NCBI GenBank assembly: GCA_032716605.1
Contig: CM064530.1
Span: 5,945,458 to 6,009,457 of the forward strand
Length of the DNA: 64,000 bases
Direction of reading: 5' to 3'
Source of the DNA: Paralithodes platypus
Taxonomy: Eukaryota; Arthropoda; Malacostraca; Decapoda; Lithodidae
Below the pieces are notes generated by a model. The model saw only the letters and a list, made by a program, of their open reading frames with translations, had not been told where the DNA came from and searched no databases. The stretch's first letter is position 1; the number at the start of each line of letters is the position of its first letter. Shown piece by piece: positions 29,801-41,800 of this stretch. The position numbers were made by a program, and so were the translations under genes.

Positions 29801-32800
29801 TGTAACAAGGGCACGCCTTAGCCTTGTCAATCAAAGGAGTGTACGGATTTTAAAAACTGTATCTGCATCATCATACAGTATTCTTGAGGAGTTTGGTCGA
29901 CATCGACCAAACTCCTTAAGAATCAACTTGACCTTCAGTTCCTCCACAATTGCAAGATCATACAGTATTGTACATACAGTACATATACAGTACTGTACAT
30001 AAATTTAAAGACTGAGTGCTCCCCACTCGAACATTGTCCGTCAGCTTATAAGGCAAGCTGTTGATATGGGGAGAGCTTGGATACGGCTACATATCAGCAC
30101 AAACCTAGCTCAAGTCATTGGCAACTCTGTCTGAGTTGTGGGGAGTGTAATGCAAGGCCGTATGTGGCTTGCAGTCAGTTACCTCTCAGAGTTCATGAAT
30201 TACAGTCATGTCGCGCCACTCTCCTGACCATTTTTGCTTGGGCTTGTGGGGTAACTGTTTTGCAATATCTTCTGGGAGGGTAGGGCATCTAGAATTCCAA
30301 GGAGGTCGGTTGAGATTCAAATTAATTCTGATAATTGATTTTGAAACTAACCTAATGGTATGCCATGTAGTTTGGTTATTCAGAAAATTCTGTTACAGTA
30401 TTTGGAACTTGGATAAATGAGAGTCTTTTGTATTGATTTTTCTTGTAGATTTTGACCAGTTTTTATGTTACTGTGTATTCTTTGCCTGGTTAACTTTGGA
30501 GGTGGTCTCTTGCCTTGGGAGTTAACTATGCGTGGGTGATGATGGGCTGGTCTATCAGAGTGAGAGTTGAGCGATCTCTGCCATACCCATAGCTTACTCT
30601 GACTGTTCCTTTTACTTATATATTTTCTAGATCTCAAGTGACGGCGTCTCTTCCGTGGATTGACCTCCCTACTGCCAACCTAGAGGTTGGCATATTGGGA
30701 GCCAAAGCGTCACATTTTTCCTTTGCCCCTCAACTTTCCCTTCATAATTGCTGAGGGGCACAGGGCCTTGGGTGGGGCTTTGGTTTCCCGGGCATTTCCG
30801 TACCCTCCTCAGCTCCCCGCCTTGGAGTGGCTTCGGTCACCTGGGCTTTATTAGTGGTAAGCAGGGAGGGTTTTGTGGGGGCGATTGGTTATGGTCTTGG
30901 CCTTGCTCGGAACCTTGGGGCTGCTCGGCCAGACAGCCTGGGGAACAGCAACAACAACTATGTGCGGATTTAATTTGTGGTTGGGATTGTATTAAGGCTG
31001 TCAAAGTGTTGATGATTTATTTTAATAAATAATACCGGTATGTATGTACTGTATATTTAGATGGCTAAACAAAAATTGGCAGCATTTCTAGGGTCTTTTG
31101 TATTAGTATCGGAAACTGACTGAAGGTAGCCTACAGGTAGTGAACTTAGGTGACAAAAACTTTACTAAAGTTTAGCCCATAGCTTCCAAACTAGTATTCC
31201 TGATAAAAGTTAAGGGTTAAGCGCATGTGTGATACCCCCCTTTATACTAATCCGTTTATTTGCAGAACGACGAGGGTCTGAATCACAGCAACGCGGGTCT
31301 GGAACACAACGACGAGAATTTGAATCGTATACTGGCGCTAATGGAGCTCCTGAATGTAACGGCAGGCGAGGCGCTCTACTGTGTCCTCGTGAGCGGCTTG
31401 CGAGACTCTTCGTACGTCTGTGGCAAGGGAGACTCCATGACTCTCTTAGCCGTCCTCCACCAGGTTACATATTTGGGTTGTCAGTTATTGTTTATCTATA
31501 CTGGTACCGTACTGTATAATATATTCCTTCGTTTTTAATAGCAAATGGCACTTTCTGCTGGTCCGAATGAGCTCACAGAAAAATTAAGAAAAGCAAAACA
31601 AAATTTACATTCATAAACTTTTTTGTTTTGGCTACATTCACATTTGGAATAGTAATGACTTACACAAAGCTATTCAAAATTATCTGCAATTGGGCAGCGT
31701 AGGACCCTTCACAACAGTATTATGTTTATTAACCTATTACACAAAATATTAATTTATTAAGGCTCTACTTGTTTATCAGTGAGGCCTTCAATGTGCCCCA
31801 GATTACTTGTATCCTTCTCTAGTACTTAGTTGCTAGCGTTTGTGTGCGAGGTGTTTGTGTGTATGGTATCTAGCTACGTGATCACGAGTCAGAGCGGGTG
31901 GTGGTGGATGGGATATACTGTAATTCCAAATGACGCCATTACTTTTAAGCTCCTCTGTGGTCTAGTTGGTTAGGTGCTGGAGTGCTGCACTACTGGCCTG
32001 GGTTCGAACCCTCGCTGGGGCATGACACAAAATATTAATAATCCTTATTGTGGTGGGCTGGATCTATCAGAGTGAATGTTGGTGTCATCTACTTCCCATA
32101 GCCAGTTCTGACTACCTTTTTCATCATTCTTCTTTCTATTTGTTTTCCTGAGAGTGGTGAAGGCAGTGGGGCAATAATGGTGTGCCCAATTGTTCCCTAG
32201 TGTCTTACTCTCACAGCCCACTGGCACAAGTCGGCCTTTCTCTGGCGTAGGGATGTAGCGACCCCACCGCCCGCCACTTCGGTGGTACAGTCAGCCTAAG
32301 GGACTTTGTTGAGTCTTGCTGCCACTGTTAGTGTTATACCAACATCGGCCACTGTTATGACATGACGGGGCTGTGTTGTGGCAAGTCTTTATTGTACTGT
32401 ACTACAGTAAAGAGACTAAAAGCACACTCTCTGTGGATGAAGCGGTCTTCAAACTTGTATGTATGTATTGATCTTAGCTTTATTTAATTGCCAATCCCTG
32501 TACTAACTCTTCAAGCTCCATGTTCCACTTATTTTGACTCCAACGTCACTTGAATTTGGAAATACATCCCTTTCAATTTGAAGGGATACCAACTGTAAGT
32601 AGTCTTGCCTTTGTCACTCTTTCACATATATAAAAAGAGAGGGAAGGTACCTGGCTGATAATTCACTGCAACTCTGCAATGCATTGGCAGTAGTTAAATT
32701 GTGGTCAGTACAGGTTTTCATTCAAATTGAGGAGCATTAAACCTTGATTTATTATATTTCCGGCGATTAATTGCAGTTGAATTGGAAGTGAGTATCCTGT

Positions 32801-35800
32801 GAATTGAATTGAATTGATTTTTTTTTTGTAATGAAATAATTGGAATTAAATAATTTTAAAAAATTGTCTGAATTAGAATTTAATTGATAAATATATATTG
32901 AACCCATTCCTGGCTGATGGATGATTTGACACCAAATGTGGTGTTGCTTGCATATTCCCATGCATTAATTTTGTTTGTCGACTTCATTCTGTCTCATTTC
33001 TTTATCTTCTGTATTCCTTTCTTAGGATTCTGGGATTGGCTGCTGACTGAATGACAGACTAGCTCAATTTCCACCCCCTTAGATCTTCTTCTGGAAGTTA
33101 GGCCTGCTGTAGGTTCACATTTACACATCCATACGTTATTTCTTAGGGCCCACAAATGAATTATAATTACTCTATTTTCTTTTATTCACGAAAGAAGGCT
33201 GGGTTGCGGATTACTGATCCCTGTTTTTTTCCATCTATTCAGGTCAACTCCGACATTAGAAAAGAAAAAGAAAACTGGAAAATGAAGGGCAAGGTAGGAG
33301 GCAAAGGAAAAAAGGGCGGTGGAAAAGGAGGAGGCGGACAGCAGATGTCCCAAGGTGGATGTCAACAGAATGCCCAGAACCACAATCCACCCAACGCCCA
33401 AGACCTGCAGCCAATCAGCGAAATTTCCCAATGCCAAAATGAACAGCCGCTGAAAGAGGTGAACCTCGGACACCTGAGGACGGAAAGCAAGCACTGCCAA
33501 GTCCTAAGACAACTGGACTTGAACTTTGTCATCAACGTCCTCGTGAACAAAATACTGGGCATCAAGTTGAGCGTCGAGGAACAGGAGGCAATCCAACGCA
33601 TCAAGGAAATCCGAATTATTCTCTACCACACCTCCTACAAGTTCACGGCGGACGACTTTGAGAAAAATCTAACAAAGCTCCTGGCGCAAATCGAGATCCT
33701 GTACCGCCACTTGCATCGGCAGGAGAACATGGACGCGCTAGCAGAGACCACACGGAAGAAAGCCAGGAATGCCAAAACAGCGTTAGTTTACAGTGAGTAT
33801 ATTATTCTTGTTATTGGTGTTGGTTTGTCTCTTGAAGTATCATATGTTACACGTAGGATTTTGTGTGTGTCTGTGTGTGTTAACCCTTCCTACCCGGGCT
33901 GCCTTACAAAAGGATGGAGGTCGTATCCGGGCGATCTGGCCAAAAAACGTCTAGACCTAGGCTACCGTATCTTTGTTATTTTAACTGCTAGAAGTTTCCC
34001 ACGCATCCCTAAACGTAGTGCGGTTGCCAATCTGTAGACTGGCGAGAGTAGAGCTCTCTAAGTCAACTGGTTCAGTTGTGATGACGATTTCCGTGGAGCG
34101 AATTTTTCCGCGATGTTGACAATATCGGAGCTTTTCAGACACTAATTTCGTCATATCATACAACAACAACATTGATCCGACGTCTCCTTCTTGTTTTCGG
34201 AGGTGCGGTGACGCAATGACCGACTTTGTTTACATGCGTCGGACGCACGGCGTTCAGACCAAGCTTAATAGGCTTTCAAGCTTACAGCCTGTTATAAGGA
34301 CACCCGGGTACCGGCCCATCTGCCGCTGTGTCCTTATGAAAGGACACCCGGGCTGGAAGGGTTAAGGGGGTGTTGTTTATAGTGAAGAGTAGAGCATTTC
34401 TGTGTTTAGCTGTCCAGCTTGTGAGGAGGGCTGCTGTGTATTTGGCTGGGACTAATTTGAGTCTGTTTGTAGTGCACCAGTCATGTAGTGTGTTGAGATA
34501 GGGTTGAAGGAGATGTGTTACTGTGTCTGAGTCTTGGTGTGTACAGGTGTCCCTCGCTAACCGATGCCTCAAATTACGATACTGTATTTCGCATATACGA
34601 TCGTTCTATATTACTACCCATTTTTCGTTATACTGTACAATCGGTACGACTCGCTAATACGATCGTCAATGCGATACAGTCAGCCGAAAACATGCTGTGC
34701 AAGTCACCAGGCACTTGTTTGTACAGCCATCCACATCTGCTGACCGTCGTCCATTGACCAACCCAACCATATCAGATACCCACCCGACCTATTCACAGCT
34801 TAGGTTGAAGTTTCGATTGAAATTTCAGAGTCAAAGCACGATACCAGTACCCCATACCAGTACCTATTCACCCAATGACTATAACTAAATTATACTAATC
34901 AATACACGTACTGAACTTACAAATACTCAATACTGTACTTTTATGATTATATAATGGTGATTAGCAAAGCATTATAATGAGTTACAATGCTTAGACATAC
35001 GGTTAACGTAAGGTTGTAAGGTTAAACTGCCACAGCCATTTGAATTGTTTTGGTCCAAATAATATGGGCATTTTTGCTTGAGTTTTGGCTTAGGCCAAAA
35101 ACGCGCCTCATAGTATCATATATGGTTGGAGCGTCAGTATCGTACCGTGACGCTAACTGAACTCTACCAAAACATTGCATATGGCGGTGGTTCAGTTTCT
35201 GTATAAGCACTGTAATTCATAATTATGCCTTGCTTATCAGCCATATAGACTTATTGAAGTATTAAGTACTTGTAAGTAAGTGCATCAATTCCAGTTTTAG
35301 TTGTGTATGGGTGGTGTTGGGCGGTCTACGAACATATCCAATTAACTTGAGGTTATTTCACTGGTTTTAGTTCAGTGGGTTATTTAACCCTCGCTATACA
35401 ATATTTCGCTAACCGATCGGGTTTCCAGGAACGTATCCCAATCGGATATCGAGGGATACCTGTACATGTGAGTGCTATGTCGTTTGCATAGGAAACTACT
35501 GTATATTTATTTGGGGTGTGTGGGGTGTGGGTAGATTATGCATGTATAAATTCAAGAGTGATGGCGACAAGACGGATCCTTGCGGGACTCTATATGTGAA
35601 GTTTCTGATGTTAGATGACTGTCCGGTAAGTGATACATGTGCATATCTGCCTGATAGGTAGTTGGCCAACCACCTTTTTGTGTTGTTGTGCATGTATTAC
35701 ATGTATGTTGTAAATTTTGTATGTTAGGTTGTTGCGGGGGGATGGCATCAAAGGCTTTACTAATTATAATGTAAAACTTGCAAAATAAACAAACCAAAAC

Positions 35801-38800
35801 TTATACGAACACAGTAAAAAGACAAAACAACTAATTAAAATCTCTATGTGGAAACAACGCTCAAGCAAAATAATAATTTATAAATAACAGAACACAATCC
35901 ACCACATAGGGTGTACATTACTACATGAGCAAGTTAATCTGATTCCCAAGCAAACTAATCTCACACATAACGACGCACTATCGTCACGTTCAAGGAATTA
36001 GTAAATTTGGGAATGTCGAGTGTGGCAAGTAGTGTTCTGTGTGGTGGTCTATCGGAGTTGATACTGTCAAAAGCTCTTTGTGTAAGGTCTGTAAGAAGAG
36101 TGTTTGTGGAGTGTAGTGGCCTGAAGCCATGTTGTGTTTGAGCTAGGGGTAGATCGTGTGTGGTCAGTTGTAGTAGGAGGCGTTCTGAGACTTTGGGAGG
36201 GGGTGCAAAGGAGTGTGATAGGGCAGTGTGAGGAGAGTAGCGTGGGGTCTTTGTTGCGTTAAGGGAAAGTACAGTAAACCCTCGCCAGCTCGGACCTCTA
36301 GAAGTCGGAAACCCATACTAGTCGGACTGGCTACGGCCTCTCGGACATGCACTTCCGTATTTCGGACATTTCCGTCATCGTTCCGACAGTCTCTGACGTT
36401 GTCGGACTTTATATAAGTATTCGGAAAATGTCCGATATTATATTTTTCAATTCCATTGCATTAGAAATGATTCAAAGATTACAAGAAGTCCAAATAAGAC
36501 ATAGTTATGTTAATGTATAAGGGAGTTACGTAGATGTATTAGAGAGATAGAAAGAGAGAGTTACAGAGGGGGAGTGAGCGATAAACACGAACTATTATGA
36601 GACGGACTTAATTGGTTCTGAAAAGACAAGATAGATAGAAAGAGAGTTGCAGAAGGGGAAGTGAACGATAAACACGAACTATTATGAGATGACTTAATTG
36701 GTTCTGAAAAGACAAGATAGATAGAAAGAGAGTTGCAGAAGGGGAAGTGAGCGATAAACACAAACTATTATGAGACAGACTTAATTAGTTCTGAAAAGAC
36801 AAAGGAGACATTTTTATTGACTCTTTTTCATGTTATTATTTGTGTGCTAAAAGGATAATATTGTTTTCAATTCCATCGCATTAGAAATTATTTATAGATT
36901 ACAAAAAGTCCAAATAAGACATATATAGTTATGTTAATGTATAAGGGAGTTAGTTAGATGCATTAGAGAGATAAATAGATAGAGAGAGCGTGGCTAGGGG
37001 CGAGCGAGCGAGCGATAAAATACTAACATATACGAGACGGACTTATGTTTCTGAAAGACAAAGGAGACATTTCTATTTACTCTCTTTTTTTATTTTATTA
37101 TTTGTGTGTTAGAAGGGTAATATTGTTTTCAATTCCATCGTATTAGAATTGATTCATAGATTAAAAAAAGACCAAATAAGACATAGTTATATATATGTAT
37201 AAGGGAGATAGATGCATTAAATAGATAGACTAGAACAAGACCTCACAGGCTTCACTGTTCATTGTAAAGCGGTGAATGTTAAAGCATCTCAGCCTATGCC
37301 CGAGAGGAAGTATGTTGGAATATAGAAAAAAAAAAAAAAAAAAAAAAATCTCAATTTCTCTGATGACGCGGACTTTCCTCTTCTAATTCGGAATTTTCCC
37401 TCTCTTAAGTTGGACAAAAGTCAGACTTCGGACATCTCGGATTTTCGGTCATCTCGGACTGGGTCTCCCCCCCCAATTAGTCCGAGATAGCGAGGGTTTA
37501 CTGTAATGATAACACAATGCTTCCAGATGTCGGGTATTGTGTTGTGTGAATAGCTGTAGTATGATATTTTAGTGAGTGCTTGTATGCCTTGTGGTAGAAA
37601 GATGTCCCAGCCAAAGGCAGATTTCTCCTAAATTGCAGGCTTGGTATCGCTCACCCAGAAAAAATTGACACGGTAATGGGATGAAGCTTACTATAATCAT
37701 CAAATATTAATGTGAAACATACTCAAATTTCTAAACTGATAGTGATGGAGTTTAACAGTGCTGATCCTAAAAGACCAACCTTGGATCGGATAGTGTTAAC
37801 CTTGCCTGCTTGTTGTTTTCCTCAGACGACCTGGTGCAGGAACTGAAAAACACCTACGACAAGTACAAGCAGTCGTCCTTCATCCTGCCCAAGATCACGG
37901 AGAACGGGTAAGATGCAAAACCCAACAGTGACAGAGATCCATTCATCCTGATCACAGTGAATGGATAAGATTACAAACCCTATGGCAGGGCGGTTCGGCC
38001 AGGCAGCCTAGGGAACGACAACAACAATAACTGACCCTATGGTTACAGAAATCCATTCATCCAGATCATAGTGAATGGGTAAGATTAGAGACCATATGGT
38101 AACAGAAATCCATTCATCCAGATCATAGTGAACTGGTATGATTCACAGGGTGACCTGTGGTGTATTGATTCGTACGCTTTGGCTCATCTGAAAGATCGGG
38201 GTTTAATTCCCAGGCATAACGAGACAGTATCTTAATACCCTATGCCTCTGTTGCTACCGTAGTAAAATTCTTTGGTTGATTAGGCATTTCATGATTGAAC
38301 AAAGATTGTTATTATTTTATTATCATAATAATCTCCGACACCTTACTTAGTCTTGGGGAAACTCCCACTAAAGGATGGCTATAACAGAAACCCTCCAATA
38401 CTTTCACCAGACATGCTTCCTTTGCCTGTACCACAATTACATGTACTCGGTTGTTGTTGTTCCCCAAGCTGGTGAGGATGCCTATCATCCTCATTATGTG
38501 GCCAATATGTTGGTCAGAGAATGCACCTTTGCTGAAAGTGTATGGAGTTAGTAATTAGCTTCACTTTCCATCATCATGTCTTGATGGTTGACAATATAGC
38601 CCAGGGTGTTAGTATGGTTATACAACCTGTAGTTGGGATCAGTGTACTGCTTCCAACAATCTTATGTTGTCCCTGGAGGTGTTACTGTGGTGTTGGAACC
38701 AGGCACTCTTACATAACTGCTGTGTTGCAGTTGGGGAGTACCCTTTTGTTTCTACAACCACCTTTGGGTGACCACGGCTCAAACATGCATCCATGGATCA

Positions 38801-41800
38801 AAGCCTTTTGAAATATATTATTGATTTGCTTGTGAAATTTGAGCATATTATCTGGTAATGTGTGTTCCTTGCACGGTTTAACTTGGGAGGTAGTCTCTTA
38901 TATTGGACGTTAACGAGTGAGGATTATGTTAATGGCTGGGATTGTATCAGGGTTTTGAGAGGGTTGATTATATATTTGAATAAACAATATATATGTATAT
39001 ACTGTATATACAGTATGGACAATTCCCCTTCCACTATGTGGTCTGTTAGTCTGAAAGATAATGTTTTCCCTTATTATGTAACTCTTTTCTGGTTTCTCTT
39101 ATGAATGTATTTTTTTGAAGATCCTTGGTGGAGGAGGGTGTGAGAAAATTAGTGGTAGACCATCACCGGCAGCATGAAGAGGGGAACGTAAACAAACCCA
39201 TCTTGGTGTGTGGTAACCCTGACTCCTCTATGATGGAGGTACTGCAATACCTGGCGTCTTCTATCACACAGGATGATGATGCCTTCCTAGTTCTACTGCT
39301 GACTGATGCCCACGGTAGGATGTCTGCACACACACTCTCTGTCTCTCTTATTTATATGCATATCTATAAATAGTACTGTACCTGCATTTGTTGTATACTA
39401 ATTGCCGTGTCCTGCCTGGGCGAGGCGATGCAGAAAAACACAAGATCACAAAAAATAAAAATAAAATACAGTAATAATAACTGAAGTTATGAGTGATGAG
39501 GTTGCTTGCATCCCTATGCCAAAATATACGATACAGTAATTTTGAGAACTAGTGCAGGATGCGTTGTTGTTCCCCAGGCTGCCTGGCCGAACAGCCCCAA
39601 GGTCCCGAGCAAGGTCAAGGCCTAAAACGAGCGCCCCCACAAAACCCTCCCTGCTTACCACTAATAAAGCCCGGGTGACCGAAGCCACTCCAAGGCAGGG
39701 AGCTGAGGAGGGTGCAGGGTGTGTAGATGCTTATGCTTTTTTTTTTTTTTTTTTTTTTTTTAAAGAAGGTAGGAGTGTATGAATCTTTAGAGCAAGCTAT
39801 AACTGTCATTTGTTAAGTGAAGCACAGAAAGAAAATCTCAGCAAAGGAGGCCTAGTGTTGAAACAGGATATCTAGCAATCCTTATGCCAAAACAACTCCT
39901 TTACCGTTGATGTCTTTTTAATTTTATTCTGGCTACTTTAAGACAATTTTATTCAGTTTAAAAATTGCCTCCAGCAATTTACAGGCTTCAAATTATCTCA
40001 CTTAGCTCATATCACTACCACAGATCCTTCTTAACCCTTGGGATCCGGGAGGCCTCATATGAGGCAAAATGGTAAAAAAAAATCGCCGCTATAATCATCA
40101 GAACTCGGCAACCACGCGTTGTAGCGACGTCATCTCTACGGCATTCTACAGACAACAAAAAGTTCTACAATTTGCAAAAAACATTGACTGCTCTAGGTAG
40201 TCTCAATTAGTAGCTACTGAATTATGAAGTTGATTTTACCAAAATTCATATGAGGCCCCCCCGGATCCCATGGGTTAAACTGCATAAAATTGTCTAAATA
40301 TAGCTAGAGTGAAATGTAAAAGACGTTGCCAGTACAGAAGGGGTTAAGGGAGCTCAGACGTTATTGTGCAGCATAATTTACTGGTTCGGCTCAATGGTTT
40401 CAGGAAGGGGTTTAGTTTGCTCTCTAAACCTCTATCAAACTTAAAATAAACACCCACAAGATCCCCCTTCGATATATATTTGTACATTTTTTGGTAGAAA
40501 AATGTCCCGGCCAAAGGCCGATTCCTCTTCAAATACAGGCTCGCTATTGCTCGCCAGGAAAAAAACTACCCCTAAATGGCACAAAAGGTCTTAATATTGG
40601 CAAAGAAATGGGGCAAAATGTCTGAATATCACCAAACTAATGGGGCGAATGTCTTGAAATCTCATAACTAATAGGGCTAAACATGAGGGAGGAGGAGGAA
40701 GACTGGAAACCCCAACTGCCTCCACTTAACCCCTTGAGCACCATGATATATTTTTCATCCTATCCTGGTTACCATTAGAAAATTTTGTTTAGTTTGGAAT
40801 CAACCTCTAGGACTCAGATGGGTAAATACGATCTCAACAAACCCTCTTAATAACACAGGTCCTTTTTAAACTGCATCAAATCATCTAATATTTGCCAGAA
40901 TCAAAGGTAAAAAGGTGTCATGGTGGTGAAGGGGTTAAAGGGTTGAAATGATTGCAGGTAGTGGATGGCAGTGGTCAACGGATGATCCCGGTGGACAGTT
41001 CGTGGACCGCATGGCCTTGTGTCTGCAGCACCTGGCGCCTCAGACGGTGGCTCAGCATGGGCTGGAAGATGTGCGCGCCGTAGTGGGACTGTTCCGTGAC
41101 AAAACGCTCTTCCTGCTGGACTGGGGTACTGAAGTGGGTATTACAATCAAATTATTATGTTTTTGTCCACCAACCAAATCCACTTCTAAATTCAATTAAT
41201 GAAATCAACAAATACATGTGGCACTCCCAAGGACTCGAACCTAGGATACTCACATCGAAATTCCGCAATCAATAGTTGGTTATTTTCTGTCATTATATTT
41301 TATGTGGAATCTAGAGAGTGGGTGGTAAATTCAAGAATCTTGTGACTGGCAAATATTAGTACTGGTTACAGGCTACTAGAAATATATTAAGGGGGGTCAC
41401 TGGCTTTTTTATTTTTCTCTCCTTTTCTCTCTTACCCTGGCTTGTATCCATTCGGCCCCATTCAGCCAACTGTTTTAAGACGTTTATCCCCATCCAGGTG
41501 TTGATTGCTTCCTGGCGAGCAATAGCGAGAGAGCATTGTATGGAGAAATCCGGCTTCGCCGGAGAAATTTTTCTATCGAAAAATTTACAAATTTAGCTTG
41601 CTGTCAAAACAAAAATATATATATGCTGGCTCGCTACTGCTCGCCAGGAAAATATTGACACCTGGATGAGGGTAAACGTCTTAAAACAGTAGGCTAAACA
41701 AGAGAGAGGGAGAGAAAGGGAAAAAAAAGCGAGGTGGGCTCCCTTAAAGACCCTCTGAAGTTGAGAAATTAGGTTGTGCAAGAAGACCCTGGACCCAACT

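Larger units (their letters stand above)
29206..31265. other. Intron 1, right part: repeats
   Basis: 29275-29415 is a direct repeat of 31770-31915 (ATGAGTCAGAGCGGGTGGT). 29657-29745 is tRNA-like. 30534-30956 is a 5'-truncated (AAC)n retroposon. 31070-31240 is the decayed half of a TATCACACG MITE. No other exon was recognised; ORF 29545-29805 crosses the tRNA-like unit and is not a gene. Confidence 0.5.
34366..36268 (-). mobile_element. LINE RT remnant in intron 3, minus strand, split by insertions
   Basis: Pieces in order on the minus strand: 36240-35990 (SERLLLQLTTHDLPLAQTQH, TLLATLDI), 35760-35480 (TKRWLANYLSGRYAHVSL, VPQGSVLSPSLLNLYMHNL) and 34540-34370 (LLQPYLNTLHDWCTTNRLKL). The breaks are a dispersed repeat (35762-35985) and a TIR element (34544-35462). 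Frameshifts present. Confidence 0.72.

Noticed and set aside
31952..32024. Functional tRNA gene
   Set aside because: Acceptor stem mismatches and no defined anticodon loop; the same kind of unit occurs as SINE heads elsewhere in the window.
36272..37503. An exon or gene in the gap of intron 3
   Set aside because: TIRs with TA duplications show a non-autonomous DNA element; no long ORF.
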